Assembly: GCA_910589415.1 (NCBI GenBank)
Contig: OU342634.1
Span: forward strand, 620,001-684,000
DNA from: Malachius bipustulatus
Taxonomy: Eukaryota; Arthropoda; Insecta; Coleoptera; Melyridae
Direction: 5' to 3'
Length of the DNA stretch: 64,000 nucleotides
Position numbers and translations under genes: made by a program. A model generated the notes under the pieces. That model was given only the letters and a program-made list of their open reading frames with translations. It was not told where the DNA came from and searched no databases. Shown here in pieces: positions 20,140-31,292 of this stretch. Each line of letters begins with the position of its first letter. Within the stretch, counting starts at the first letter, position 1.

Positions 20140-22320
20140 CAAGGTGATTCAGTAATGAGTACCATAAATGATACGGGGTGTACCTACTGTCAAAATAATA
20201 CGAAAACCAAGAATAACTTTTTTTCCAAAAGTGCTTCCCTAACAAGATACAGGTTGTGAAAGGGTCGATTTGGAAAACACTTATTTGATCGTATCTTCTA
20301 ACTGGGTTGAACTATTTAATTCATTTTTGGTAGACATCTACTACATAATAAGGACCGTAAACGGACAAAATTTTGTCGCATTTGAACAATCCATTGGCGT
20401 AGAATTGGGGGTCATGTGACACTTTTTCCCCCAAAAAAAAGTTGCTGTTGGGTTTTTTCCCATTTTTATTTGGTTTTTAGTATTATTGGTTCAAATACCA
20501 CAAAAAAGGTACACTTGTTTCATTTGCCCAGAAACGTCCGTTTCCGAGATATTCTGACTTGCGTGTAACTATGTGAAATATTAAACTGCAAATAAAATTA
20601 TCAATAAGGCGCCTTATTTATCAATAATTCACAATTAAAAAACTAACTTGTCAAAAAGTAAATTATCAAAAAAGCTAAAGACATGGAAAGGTTTTCTAAT
20701 GGCGAGTACACAGATATGCTCTTAACATTAGGAGAATGTTTTGGAAATTCGAATGCGGCAGTTAGACGATATTCCGAAAAGTATCCCAACAGAATAGTGC
20801 CAAATCGGCGGACTTTTTTGTCAGTGGAACGGCGTTGTCGCGAAACTGGTAATGTAAAACCAAAACTTTTAAACAACGGTAAGCAACGAACCACACGCAC
20901 AGCTGGAAACGAGGAACAAGTTTTGGAATTGTTAGAAAACGATCCAACAGTAAGTACAAGACGTTTGGCACTCCAAACAAACATTTCGCAAGCCAGTGCC
21001 TGGCGCATTGCAAGGGAACACCAGCTATATCCCTACCATCTGAGGCAAGTTCAAGACCTTTTGCCTGAAGATTATGCTGCACGTGTGGAGTTTTGTGGAT
21101 GGTTATTGAATATGCATAACCAAGACCGCAATTTTATTTCCAACATAATTTTTACGGATGAATCCACTTTCACAAGAAATGGCATTTTTAATATGAGAAA
21201 TTCACATGTTTGGGCAGAAGAAAACCCAAGAGCCACCAAAGTTACCCATTACCAACACACATTTAAATTAAATGTTTGGGCTGCTACACGTGGAAATACA
21301 ATTATTGGATTTCATTTTTTCCCCGGAAATTTAAACGCGAACAATTACCAGGAATTTTTGGAAGAAGTTTTTTTTTTCCTTTTTTGATGACATTCCTCTG
21401 TTAACCAGGCGCAGTCTCTGGTTTATGCACGATGGTGCTCCGCCTCATTATGGCAGGCAGCCAAGGCAATGGCTTAATGAAAACTTCCCAAATAGATGGA
21501 TTGGTCGTGGAGTTGATGCTCCCATTCACTGGCCTGCTCGATCACCGGACTTGAACCCGTTGGATTTTAGTGTGTGGGGGCAATTAAAAACCAAAGTCTA
21601 CGCAACACCGGTAAATTCTTTAGAGGATCTCAGGCTCAGAGTTGTGAATGCCTTTGCAGAGTTAACAAACAATCCAAGTATTGGTAGAATAATTTTTAAT
21701 TTGGAAAATCGTTTACATCAATGCATTCGTGCCAATGGAGGACACTTTGAAAACTTACTTTAATTTTATTTTTATTATTTTTCAGTTAATTATAAACTTA
21801 CGTAGGTAGATGTATTCGACTTTAAGTATTTTATTTGGTTGTTAATAAAACTTTTTCTGTGATAATTTTGCAACTTGGTATTTCACATAGTTACACGCAA
21901 GTCAGAATATCTCGGAAACGGACGCTTCTGGGCAAATGAAACAAGTGTACCTTTTTTGTGGTATTTGAACCAATAATACTAAAAACCAAATAAAAATGGG
22001 AAAAAACCCAACAGCAACTTTTTTTTGGGGGGAAAAAGTGTCACATGACCCCCAATTCTACGCCACTGGATTGTTCAAATGCGACAAAATTTTGTCCGTT
22101 TACGGTCCTTATTATGTAGTAGATGTCTACCAAAAATGAATTAAATAGTTCAACCCAGTTAGAAGATACGATCAAATAAGTGTTTTCCAAATCGACCCTT
22201 TCACACCCTGTATCTTGTTAGGGAAGCACTTTTGGAAAAAAAGTTATTCTTGGTTTTCGTATTATTTTGACAGTAGGTACACCCCGTATCATTTATGGTA
22301 CTCATTACTGAATCACCTTG
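20140..22320 (+). mobile_element. Mariner-like transposon 2 with TIRs of about 440 bp
   Basis: Left end CAAGGTGATTCAGTAATGAG after TA (20138-20139), right end CTCATTACTGAATCACCTTG before TA (22321-22322); total 2181 bp. Arms run about 20140-20580 and 21880-22320 and are nearly identical reverse complements, suggesting a fairly young insertion. The transposase gene lies between the arms. The left target is a TATATA microsatellite, and its right neighbour, the palindrome at 22325, begins two bases beyond the TA. Confidence 0.93.
20683..21763 (+). pseudogene. Mariner-like transposase 2, one frameshift from intact
   Basis: Cut-and-paste transposase acting on the long TIRs. Frame 1 (20683-21387) starts MERFSNGEYTDMLLTLGECF (helix-turn-helix 1), has DPTVSTRRLALQTNISQASAWRI (helix-turn-helix 2), and IIFTDESTFTRNG with the first catalytic Asp. 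A T-run at about 21369-21385 holds a frameshift; the next frame (from about 21390) gives MHDGAPPHYGRQPRQWLNEN with the second Asp and RSPDLNPLDFSVWGQLK with the third. By my count 43 residues separate the second Asp from the Asp in NPLDF, more than the 34 of classical mariner. The C-terminus ends ANGGHFENLL, as in relatives. Apart from the T-run it reads through. Confidence 0.93.
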
Positions 22321-22324
22321 TATA

Positions 22325-24274
22325 CAGGGTGAGTTTTTTTCAATGTTTAGTACAGGGATCTCGTAAACTACTGCAGTTAGAGGAACGGTTAAATGGGGAA
22401 AGAAGTGCAGTTTTATGAGCTTAATTCGAAACAGCTTTTGTTTTTTTGAAAATCTTCATGGCTTCCTAGATATTTAACATAAAGTAAATTCCGCGAATTT
22501 CTTTACACCGAGATAGCAGTCTTATTATTGGGATTAGAGAAAAATCGTAAAGGAAAACATTTTAGACGATTTCATAGACAATAAAACGGCGTTACAATTT
22601 TTTTTATTTGTTGTGTAATTTTCGAGCTATGACGTAAACTTGTGTTTTTTTAAATGTAAGTCATAGTTGGCTATGACATCATTCGATATGTCTTTTTTTT
22701 CTAAATACAACGATATAAAACTCGATATTTCTGGAAATAAAAAAGTTAGGACGGTTTTTAATTTTATTTCCTCAACTTAACTAGGCGGCCATGTAAGCAT
22801 AACTGATAGACCTCAGTTGAATTCGAAATTATACATAGAAAATTTTGCAGAATAATTTGTAATCCTCTATGCAAACAATTATACTTAAATTAGCTACAAA
22901 TTTTCTAATAGCCATCTAGTAACTGTAGAAAATATTATGAAACATTTGAATATAAAAGCTAAAAAGCTATAAAAGTAGGTATGTATTACGTAAATACCTA
23001 ACTCACTAATAAATCACGTAACAATGAAAATGAGGGAATAAATCAACTGGAAGTTACAAATGTTCAAAATGGCCACCAATATTTTGAATGCATAGATTGC
23101 ATTCTAGTAACTAACTGTCAAATTTAATAGTTTCACTGTTTCTGTTACTGTTGCTAAGCAACCGTCACATTTTGATATGAATATTTAGTCTACAGTTCTA
23201 CAGCGTAGGTAGGTATTGTTACAAGATTTTTGAAAGATTGGATTTGAAATTAATAAAAAATATTTAATTAATATTTTTTATTTTTTTATTTAAATTTAAT
23301 AATATTTATTAATATTTTTTTAAAAGTTCTCGAAAACTAGCTATCCCGTTTATTTTTTATTTTTTATTAATTTCAATTCTAATCTATCAAAAATCTTGTA
23401 ACAATAATACCTACCTACGCTGTAGAACTGTAGACTAAATATTCATATCAAAATGTGACGGTTGCTTAGCAACAGTAACAGAAACAGTGAAACTATTAAA
23501 TTTGACAGTTAGTTACTAGAATGCAATCTATGCATTCAAAATATTGGTGACCATTTTGAACATTTGTAACTTTCAGTTGATTTGTTCCCTCATTTTCATT
23601 GTTACGTGATATACCTACTTTTATAGCTTTTTAGCTTTTATATTCAAATGTTTCATAATATTTTCTAGAGTTACTAGATGGCGATTAGAAAATTTGTAGT
23701 TAATTAAGTATAATTGTTTGCATAGAGGATACAAATTATTCTGCAAAATTTTCTATGTACAATTTCGAATTCAACTGAGGCCTATCAGTTATGCTTACAT
23801 GGCCGCCTAATTAAGTTGAGGAAATAAAATTAAAAACCGTCCTAACTTTTTTATTTCCAGAAAAAACTATATCGAGTTTTATATCGTTGTATTTAGAAAA
23901 AAAAGACATATCGAATGATGTCATAGCCAACTATGACTTACATTTAAAAAAACACAAGTTTACGTCATATAGCTCGAAAATGACACAACAAATAAAAAAA
24001 ATTGTAACGCCGTTTTATTGTCTATGAAATCCTCTAAAATGTTTACCTTTACGATTTTTCTCTAATACCAATAATAAGACTGCTATCTCGGTGTAAAGAA
24101 ATTCGCGGAATTTACTTTATGTTAAATATCTAGGAAGCCATGGAGATTTTCAAAAAAACAAAAGCTGTTTCGAATTAAGCTCATAAAACTGCACTTCTTT
24201 CCCCATTTAACCGTTCCTCTAACTGCAGTAGTTTACGAGATCCCTGTACTAAACATTGAAAAAAACTCACCCTG
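22325..24274. mobile_element. 1.95-kb palindromic foldback element, CAGGGTGAG ends
   Basis: Ends CAGGGTGAGTTTTTTTCAATG and its reverse complement, with TA on both sides (22323-22324, 24275-24276). The two arms of about 930 bp (22325-23255 and 23340-24274) match along their whole length, including TGCAGTTAGAGGAACGG, CATAGTTGGCTATGACATC and GGTTGCTTAGCAACAG (an internal small palindrome), leaving only an AT-rich loop of under 100 bp. No coding frame. As DNA or transcript it would fold into a very long hairpin. Confidence 0.93.
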
Positions 24275-24425
24275 TATATAGGTTCTATTACAGAAAGGTA
24301 ATAGATACTTTGGTATCTATTTAGATACTTTGATTGATTTACTTACCCAATATACATTGGTTCTTTTAGGTAAGAGAAGATAGGGGTGCGAGTGCGTGTT
24401 CACCACTCGTTGGCCGGGTCGGAAA

Positions 24426-25441
24426 TAGAGATGTCAGAAAAGTAACTATTCGTTACTTGAGTACTCGGTACTTCCAAGGTACTTCCTGACACCCGAAGTA
24501 ACGAATACCAATTCCAGAACAATATCGTTACTTTGATTACTTTGGTTACTTTGAATACTTTGATTACTGATTACTTTAGTATTTCAGTATAGAAGGTTCG
24601 GAAGAGTGTGAATGAATACTGTGGATACTGGAGAGTATTCTGATTATTTGATTACTTTATTAGTTGGACGTTTGACCTTGAACCGGCTAGAGAGAAAGAA
24701 GTATTCAACAAACTTGAAACTCAAATGACTGTCTTGCCTAAGCCCATGGCCCATGATTTCTAGTGCCTACTGCCTACTCACTCGTACTCGCGGCTAGTCT
24801 CGTGGTACATGACTCTTACTCACTCACACTCCACTTTACTCCAATACTATAATACATTATGATAAAGATAATTATTATTATGAATATATGAATGTCTGTG
24901 TCCGAGCGTGGAAGGAACCAGGGAAGGGAACAGGGAACAAGGAAAAGGACCTAGTCGGGATTCTGGCAGGTAACAACAACGGTGCCAGATGTAATGTACC
25001 TACCTAATGAAACCTACCTAATGAAAATTAAAGTTTGAATCGAATTTCAAACACAATCAAACTACTATAATATTACAGTATAGAATTTAAGACAGAAGTA
25101 CTTAGATAGATAGAAATTCAAGTTTTTTAGAATTGATTATTTTGGCTAAATAAATATTAGGTAGCAGTATCCTTATGTTGAATAAATAGGTACTGTTTTA
25201 CTTTTTTTCATATTATATCAATCGGTGTTTAAGTGACTGAATACTTATGTAAAGCTTTGCAATAATGTATACATATAATTACTGTTAAATACTAGTAACG
25301 GCAATAATCAAACTAATCAAAGTATTACAAGTAACCAAAGTAATCAAAGTAATCAAAGTAACGAATATTTGAAATGATTACTTACTACCAGAGTAATCAT
25401 TGGTACCGAATACTCTAAAGTAACGAATACTGACATCTCTA
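24426..25441. mobile_element. Non-autonomous hAT element, 8-bp duplication
   Basis: Ends TAGAGATGTCAG and CTGACATCTCTA, flanked by the exact 8-bp duplication GTCGGAAA (24418-24425 and 25442-25449), diagnostic of the hAT superfamily. The inner sides of both ends repeat short words of the type GTTACTTTGATTACTTTG (left) and CAAAGTAATCAAAGTAACG (right), probably subterminal transposase-binding repeats. The centre has no transposase. Length 1016 bp. It lies inside the solo LTR. Confidence 0.95.
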
Positions 25442-25808
25442 GTCGGAAATGGCGTAGCCTGTTCAGAAATGCTTTAGGACTCTTCTGTTGTGCAACTCAA
25501 AGGTGGTTGATGCATTTAAAATTCCTGAAACTAGTCGCTAGGGACATCTATGTATCTTGTTAACAGAAAGAAGATAGAACAGAAACTATCCCGATGGATC
25601 TGTAGATTATACCGAAGTACAGGTACCTTGGATTTGCCAAGTTTGGCTAGTTCTACCACTCTGTAACAGGTGGCGATGCGAGCTCGAAACTCGCATTGTA
25701 GGAACGTTAGGGAATTGTTATTTAATAAACACCAATTTAGATAACAAGATCCTATTCGATAATTTAAAATAGACCTAATAAAAAGAAGAAAACTTTAACA
25801 ACGTTACA

Positions 25809-26360
25809 TTGGAGCAGATAATAGAAGCCAAGGAACGGACGATATACATATACACAGATAGCCAGGCTTCCGCGAAAGCGCTGGGCTCACACGGAACTAG
25901 ATTCCCACTGGTCCAGGAGTGTGCCGAGGCGCTGAATAGACTGGCGGACAGAAAATCGGTTCCCGCAAGTATGGGTTCCCACACAATCAGGCGTACCAAG
26001 CAACGAGCTAGCAGAGCACTATGCGAAGCTCGGAACCAGGGAAACCTTTTGTGGACCAGACCCTATACTTGGTCTAACCAAAAATCTTCTCAAAGTAGCT
26101 ATAAAGAATGGACTCGCAAGGATCTAGAGAATCACTGGGAAATAGCATCAGGCTGCAGAGAGGGCAGGCTATTTCTGGCTGTCCCGATCGGAAACAGATG
26201 GACCAGCATGTCCAAAAGGAACCGGAAAGAACTTAGACTACTAGTCGGGGTGCTCACCGGTCACAGCAGCCTGTCATCAACAGACATCTACAAGTTACGG
26301 GGGTTACTCGGGACCCGGGCTGCCCTAAGTGCGGAATGGAGGACGAGGACTCCTACCATT
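25809..26360 (+). pseudogene. I-like LINE RNase H domain, second part, and C-terminal zinc motif
   Basis: Continues the domain begun at 16090-16272. It reads TIYIYTDSQASAKALGSHG (catalytic Asp of RNase H), then after a frameshift near 25960 WVPTQSGVPSNELAEHYAKL, the closing S-G-V/N-E-L-A-x-x-Y-A-K block. Further on, CPKCGMEDEDSYH is the start of the C-terminal C-C-H-C motif of I/R1 LINEs. At that His, LINE family X copy B has inserted (its T-rich tail begins at about 26358). The RNase H removes template RNA in family members; here it is broken. Confidence 0.87.
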
Positions 26361-27045
26361 ATTTTTATTTTATTTTTTTATTGAAAATGCACATGCACTG
26401 CGGAGATATCGATTCACGTTGGCCTTGAATCTCTGTAGGTTGTATACTTCGGGAAACACGCCCTTTGGAATGCTATTCCAAAGTGATGAGGTTCTATACA
26501 TAAAAGAAGTCTGAAATAGGGTGGTACGAGGTGTAACGAGCTGAACCTGATACGGATGAGCATCTGCGGCTCGGCGTGTATTTCTGCCCGGTCTTGATCT
26601 TGGTGGGATCAAGCGGGCCACGTCTTTTGAACCCTTTCCATTAAAATATCTGTAAAACAGACTCAGGGCAGCTACTCTTCTTCGATGTTCGAGAGTGTCT
26701 AAATTTTTTGTCAAATCTGGGTCCCCAATCAAGCGGATTCTTTTCTGAATAGAGTGGAGTAAGTCTCAGCGTATGTTTATGAGCTGAGCTCCAAATATGT
26801 GAGCAGTACTCCAAGGATGGTTGGATTTGAGCCTTGTATAAGAGGAGAAGCTGTTGTGGTGTATAAAATTTCTTCGTGCGGAAGAGTGTTCCAAGTTTTT
26901 GAGAAGCACTCTTCGCCAGACCTGCAACATGATCATGCCAAGATATGTTCGCTCCACGGCTCACTCCAAGTAAACGAAGAGATGACGCTGGGGTAAGAGA
27001 GTGTCCCGCTATCATCATATCTGACTCCAAAACGTTGGTCTTTTT
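26360..27045 (-). pseudogene. LINE family X copy B: 3' end and C-terminal domain of ORF2
   Basis: The T-rich start (26358-26383) is the A-rich 3' tail of a minus-strand LINE. Next comes the ORF2 C-terminus: SLWNSIPKGVFPEVYNLQRF, preceded by TRRAADAHPYQVQLVTPRTT, RRRVAALSLFYRYFNGKGSK and the thumb region SLEYCSHIWSSA. Compared with copy C (62492 on), about 40 bp just inside the 3' end are deleted (copy C has AGGGAAATCCCTATGACGCT here), and small indels near 26690 and 26760 break the frame. Confidence 0.9.
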
Positions 27046-27800
27046 GGAGAAGATGACTGCTTGGGGTTTTCCAGCATTAAATTGAACTTAGTTTCTATCG
27101 CCCCAAGTTAGAATGTCTTGCAAGTCATTGTATGACAACTTCTTGCTCCCTGAGAGTCTGTGCGTCAATGGCAGATGTTCGCGCATCTAACGTATAAGAA
27201 GATATGAGGGTACTGTGGTCGGCAAAACTGTAATTGTATTTTTTGTTGTTTCAAGCAAGCCGTTTATAAATATTAGAAAGAGAGTCGGAGATAAAATAGA
27301 TCCCTGAGGCACACCGGCATTGATGGAAAAGGTCTCAGAAAGAACTCCATCGACTGCCACCTGCAATGAGCGATCTCGGAGATAACTCGCAAGCCACAAG
27401 CAAAATTTCTCGGGCATGCCATAAGTCTGCAGTTTTGTCAACTGTCCATCATGCCAGACACGGTCGAAAGCTCTAGAAATATCAAGCGCAATCCCTCGAG
27501 ACTCCTCATGGTGCTCGATTGCGCCGTTCCACAGCTCGGTGACGTAAGTGAGGAGGTCACCAGTTGACCTGTGTTTGCGGAATCCGTATTGGCGGTCGCT
27601 GATTACATTAGCTCCTTCCAAGTATTTTAAAAGATGTTGGTTAATAGCTTTCTCCATAATCTTGGATATTACTGAAAGCAGTGCCACTGGTCGATAGTTA
27701 CTTGGTATAGTCTTTTTGCCTTTCTTGGGAATAGGTTGGATCCGTGCACATTTCCAGCAAGAAGGAAACATTCATTTTTTATACAAGTTGAAAAGTCGGC
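27046..27800 (-). pseudogene. LINE family X copy B: reverse transcriptase
   Basis: The RT fingers and palm: FPSCWKCARIQPIPKKGKK, PSNYRPVALLSVISKIMEKA, QYGFRKHRSTGDLLTYVTEL, ALDISRAFDRVWHDGQ (catalytic Asp A) and NAGVPQGSILSPTLFLIFIN. At the catalytic double-Asp box the sequence is FAD-H-S: the second Asp codon GAC is CAC, as in copy A and unlike copy C (FADDS). A frameshift just upstream (TGTAATTGTA instead of TGTATATTGGA) is also shared with A. The enzyme cannot have been active in this form, yet most of the remaining frame is intact. Confidence 0.93.
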
Positions 27801-28123
27801 AGAAAACAGATGACAGCTCAGTGGCGCATTTTTTTAGTACGAAAACAGGTACGTCATCGAGCCCTGAAGCTTTGTTTGGGTCTAAGGCTAACATATGCTC
27901 TTTATGACACGCTGTCGGAAAACAATGTCTGACATTTTGGGCTCCACGCGGAAGGGATCATTGGCGGAGTTCTTCCATGAAAGTCAACGGAAGGGTATGA
28001 AGAAAAGACTCCCGCCAACAAGTTCGCCTTCTCAGTAGCCGTGGATGCGATAGTCCCATCTGTCCGTGTAAGTGGTGGAATCGTGGATCTGGTGAAGTTC
28101 TGAGTGATTTCCTTAGTTACAGA
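27801..28123 (-). pseudogene. LINE family X copy B: linker between endonuclease and RT, decayed
   Basis: Coding in shifted frames for the ORF2 linker: a segment on the minus strand with F-F-S-T-L-P-L-T-F-M-like residues around 27960-28010 and a Leu/Asp-rich stretch at 27840-27900. Several frame breaks. Identified mainly by its position between the endonuclease and RT of one LINE copy. Confidence 0.55.
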
Positions 28124-29358
28124 TCAAAAAGATTTCGAATCGTTAGGGCAGGAGAGAAGTTTGTTCCTAATTCTCTGGTTGTGAGTTTCCTTGGTTTGAT
28201 CTATTATTTCTTTGCGTCTGTTTCGAGCAAGGATGAAATTGTGGTGGTTTATGCCGTCGGGGCTCTCTTGCCATTGGCGAAAAGCCAGTTGTTTGGAGGC
28301 GACAGCTTCCTTGCATCTTTTGTTGAACCAAGATTTGCTGTTTGAGGGCTGTTTTTTTGAAAAGGGAATGTAGGCTTCCATGCCTGTTAGGATGACTTGA
28401 GCAACTTCCCTAGCGCAAACAGATGGGTCATTAGAGCCGAAGCAAACACTCCTCCATGGAAAATCTCGATAATATTCCCTGAGTTCTTCCCATTTAGCAG
28501 ATCTATAGTGCCAGACTACACGAGGTTTACTTGCTTCTTTAACACTAGTAATTGGTAGGACACAAGATGTTGAGACTAGTTTATGGTCTGAGGAACCTAG
28601 TGGGGCTTTCACCGTAATAGTATACATTTGAGGGTTCGTGGTCAAAAACAGATCCAACAGGCTAGCGAATTCTCCCTCGCGATCGGGAATGCGTGTTGTT
28701 TCATCAACGAGCTGGGTAAAACCACAGCTGATAGCAAACGATTTCGCTTCACGGCCTTCTTCATCAGTGAAGTTTGAGTATTTAAGCCAGTTGATGTTAT
28801 GTACATTAAAATCACCCAAGATGGATAATTCAGCTTTGGGGTAGTTTATCTGTATGAATTCAACAGTTTTTGTGAGGGACAAAAAAAGTGTCCTATACTG
28901 TGTATCGCTGGGTGGTCGGTATATAAACAACAGATAAATCTCTTTGTTTGTCGGTCTGTTATCCTAAGCCACATGACGTCGAAGTCATGGGGCTCAAAGA
29001 CTTCCTCACACTGGCAGGAGAGGTCACTTCTGACAAAAATGCCAATTTCGAAGTTGCGTCTAAATCGGGAATGAAAGTCATATCCTGGATAAAGATAATT
29101 AACTGTGCTTTATGACGCTTGGACTTTTGTTTCGCACAGTGCTAGAATGTGAGGTTTATTTGTCTGAAGATGTTGATGTACTGAATTGATATTCGTATTT
29201 AAACCTCTTATATTACAAAAGTCGACTATAAATTTTTCCATTCTGGAGGTGTTATTATTCTTTCTCTTGCACGAATGTGCCCCTGGATTAGCCCCCGCCC
29301 GGAGATCCGAATGGAGGGTCGTTTTAACTCCGGAAAATTTTAACCCCGGGAACGCCAT
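28124..29358 (-). pseudogene. LINE family X copy B: APE endonuclease domain
   Basis: The N-terminal part (29358-29110) reads VDFCNIRGLNTNINSVHQHL and HILALCETKV with the conserved Asn and Glu of AP-like endonucleases. After a broken stretch (28930-29110), a long open frame of 268 codons (28930-28124) continues with FIYRPP, LSILGDFNVHN (D-x-N), LLDLFLTTNP and APLGSSDHKLVS (S-D-H catalytic end), then a basic linker rich in W, R and K (SWFNKRCKEAVASKQLAFRQ). The endonuclease nicks target DNA for target-primed reverse transcription. The order endonuclease-linker-RT-C-terminus across 29358-26370 makes this the most complete family X copy in the window. Confidence 0.93.
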
Positions 29359-29640
29359 CCATGCATATTAATTGTTTCTTACCCCAAATACCGGAATCTC
29401 TGACACAGCAACGAAACGTCAGCTCTTTAAAGCAACTTCACGCCGTCTAAGCCAGAAATATGGTATCGCACCGGGCGAGGCTGTGTGGGTTCTATGTCCT
29501 CTACCATCTGGTTTGCTAGTTTTGGTCAGCCCCGGGGTATTTAATTTCCCCGGTGTCATCTATATGGACGACCTTCCCCTATCCGCCACCCGGGGAGGCT
29601 CCCGATGGGGGACTAGCAACCCCGACACGGGATTTTTATA
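29359..29640 (-). promoter_or_regulatory. GC-rich 5' region of LINE family X copy B
   Basis: Clearly more GC-rich than its surroundings and directly upstream of the endonuclease frame on the minus strand. It contains CGGGGAGGCTCCCGATGGGG-type inverted words and GGATAGGGGAAGG (read on the minus strand), as in 5' untranslated regions of CR1/L2-like LINEs, which carry an internal promoter. The 90-codon plus-strand frame here (29372-29644) has no recognisable family. It probably marks the true 5' end of the copy near 29640. Confidence 0.5.
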
Positions 29641-30019
29641 CTAGAATTCTAAATAATTCTAAAAAAAAACTCATATGCCGCTCCACCTAGTACGATTTTC
29701 CCCACTTTTTAAAAATATTTATGTAATATACAGAGTGGTCCTTTTATAAAATCACAACATCAACTTTCTTATTTCAAATACGAGAGTAGGTACATTTTTT
29801 TTCAAGTTTTGGATTGAGATCTAATTTCTCAGTAAAATGACATAATGTTGCCTTCACCAACCTTCCCGGTTTATGCGCTATGTCAATAAAAAAAAAAAAT
29901 CAAATGTAACCGTCCAGAAAACTAATAAAATCAATTTCGTTTTTCATTATTAAAACTTATCGAATCATGCACCAACACATGAGGGTGTTTAAATATCTAT
30001 TGGGAAGTTTAATTTTTTA
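29641..30019. other. AT-rich spacer with a partial MITE end
   Basis: No gene seen. TACAGAGTGGTCC at about 29729 resembles the CAGGGTG-type MITE ends found elsewhere in the window, but its partner end is not evident. Confidence 0.4.
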
Positions 30020-30670
30020 TACAGGGTGTTCAAAAGCCAGCTACAAACTTTGAAGATTTCGAATCGATTTTTCTTGTTTATTTTAAATAAAACGCCCTGT
30101 ATATTATCACGTCATCAATTAGGTATTGAAGTCCTCCTTCAACCTATTATAGGGTTTCCTATACCTAACTCTCATAGTGTAGAAGTTAGAAAAATTTCTT
30201 TGGAAAATATTGGAAAATAACTAAAATTGATAATCAGCAACAAAAAAAAACATCAAAAGACTGCCAACATAATCTTACATTACCTTACAGATTACAAAAA
30301 ATTTATAATAAATAATCAAACTGTCCACCATTCTGCTCAACATACTTTTTAGGTCTTCTTTAAAATGCCCTTCTCACTTCCATTAACGTCTCAATTGTAA
30401 CCCCATTAAACGCTTCTTGTATTTTCCATGTCGAGTAGCAGAGGCATTTGATAGATAATATCTTCAACACGTCCCCAAAAAAAGAAATTCATCTTAATTA
30501 GGTCTGGTGATCTAGACCACCTAGACCACCTAGATCACCACTAGTTAGGGTTGATACTTGACTAGTTAGGCTCCCCACACATGCCTTTCCATCTATTTTC
30601 AGACTTTAAGAGAATTTCAGAGCAAGAGAATAATACACAGGAGCACCATCGTGTTGAAACCATAGGTTTT
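30020..30670 (-). pseudogene. Mariner transposase remnant, C-terminal half (left copy)
   Basis: On the minus strand from about 30665 the sequence reads FQHDGAPVYYSLALKF (second catalytic Asp), then degraded D-H-Q-T-L-R and F-F-G-D-V-L-K blocks equal to the 'SPDLTPLDFFLWGYLK' segment, and finally QEAFNGVTIETLMEVRRAF, KKYVEQNGGQFDYL. There are multiple stops. A TACAGGGTGTTC end at 30018-30029 may be its terminus. A homologous piece in the opposite orientation lies at 33805-34010. Confidence 0.75.
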
Positions 30671-31100
30671 CTAGAAAATTTTGTGGGACATTTTGATCAG
30701 TAAGGCTAGGTACCTACCTATATCTTCTAGGAAATTTAGGTTCAGACCACGGTTGAGATTACCATCAACATTTGTTGATGGTAATCTTATAAATAACATG
30801 ATAGAAGGAATTCCAACAATACCCCCTATACGTTTATTGACAATGGACATTGGTTATCTCTAACTATGTCACTAAAACTATATCATCTCTCTAACTATAC
30901 TATATGATTTCGATCTCTAAAGGAAATAAGTTAGACATTGGTTTGTATAATTTACTACCTAGATATACATATAAGGGAATACTCACTTGGTACCTTCAAG
31001 AGGGTTATGAAAAATTGTTTTAAAGCAGGGTGCTTTCTATAGTGTGCAGGAGTACAAGGAAAACATCACTGCTTACCTTGATTTAAGTGATGTTTAGTTT
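30671..31100. other. AT-rich spacer
   Basis: No gene seen. It contains a short hairpin-like repeat (GATTACCATCAACA..TGTTGATGGTAATC, 30757-30786). Confidence 0.4.
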
Positions 31101-31292
31101 TCATTGGTATTTAAATTGTGTAAAGTGGATTATTTTTTTGTGTTTTTTTTTGTATTTGATTTTTTCATATTTTATTTTTTAAGTCTATACATTTCATATT
31201 CTGTAGCTACCGATGTAGGATATCTTTTTGATTGTGACGAACCAAAATGTATATTATGACATATTATGAGAATAAAACTATCTATCTATCTA
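31100..31292 (+). repeat. Possible LINE 3' end with (CTAT)n tail
   Basis: A GT/T-rich segment ending AATAAAACTATCTATCTATC. LINEs of several clades end in a short tandem microsatellite instead of poly(A), and this has that form. No coding part is attached, so it is weakly supported. Confidence 0.35.

Larger units (their letters stand above)
16273..25808. mobile_element. Solo LTR (about 1.6 kb unique) carrying four younger DNA elements
   Basis: Begins TGTAGCTCTCGG, ends CAACGTTACA, and is flanked by TTGG on both sides (16269-16272 and 25809-25812), which is the TG...CA structure and 4-bp duplication of gypsy-type LTRs. It splits an I-like LINE RNase H domain whose two halves are in phase when the LTR and one TTGG are removed. 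Unique sequence left after subtracting nested elements is 16273-17383, 24275-24425 and 25442-25808. There is no coding domain and no second LTR, so I infer a solo LTR from recombination. An AATAAA lies at about 25722. Strand is unknown. Confidence 0.7.

Noticed and set aside
29372..29644. 90-codon plus-strand frame in GC-rich DNA
   Set aside because: It lies antisense in the 5' region of LINE copy B; GC-rich DNA has few stops. No family resemblance.
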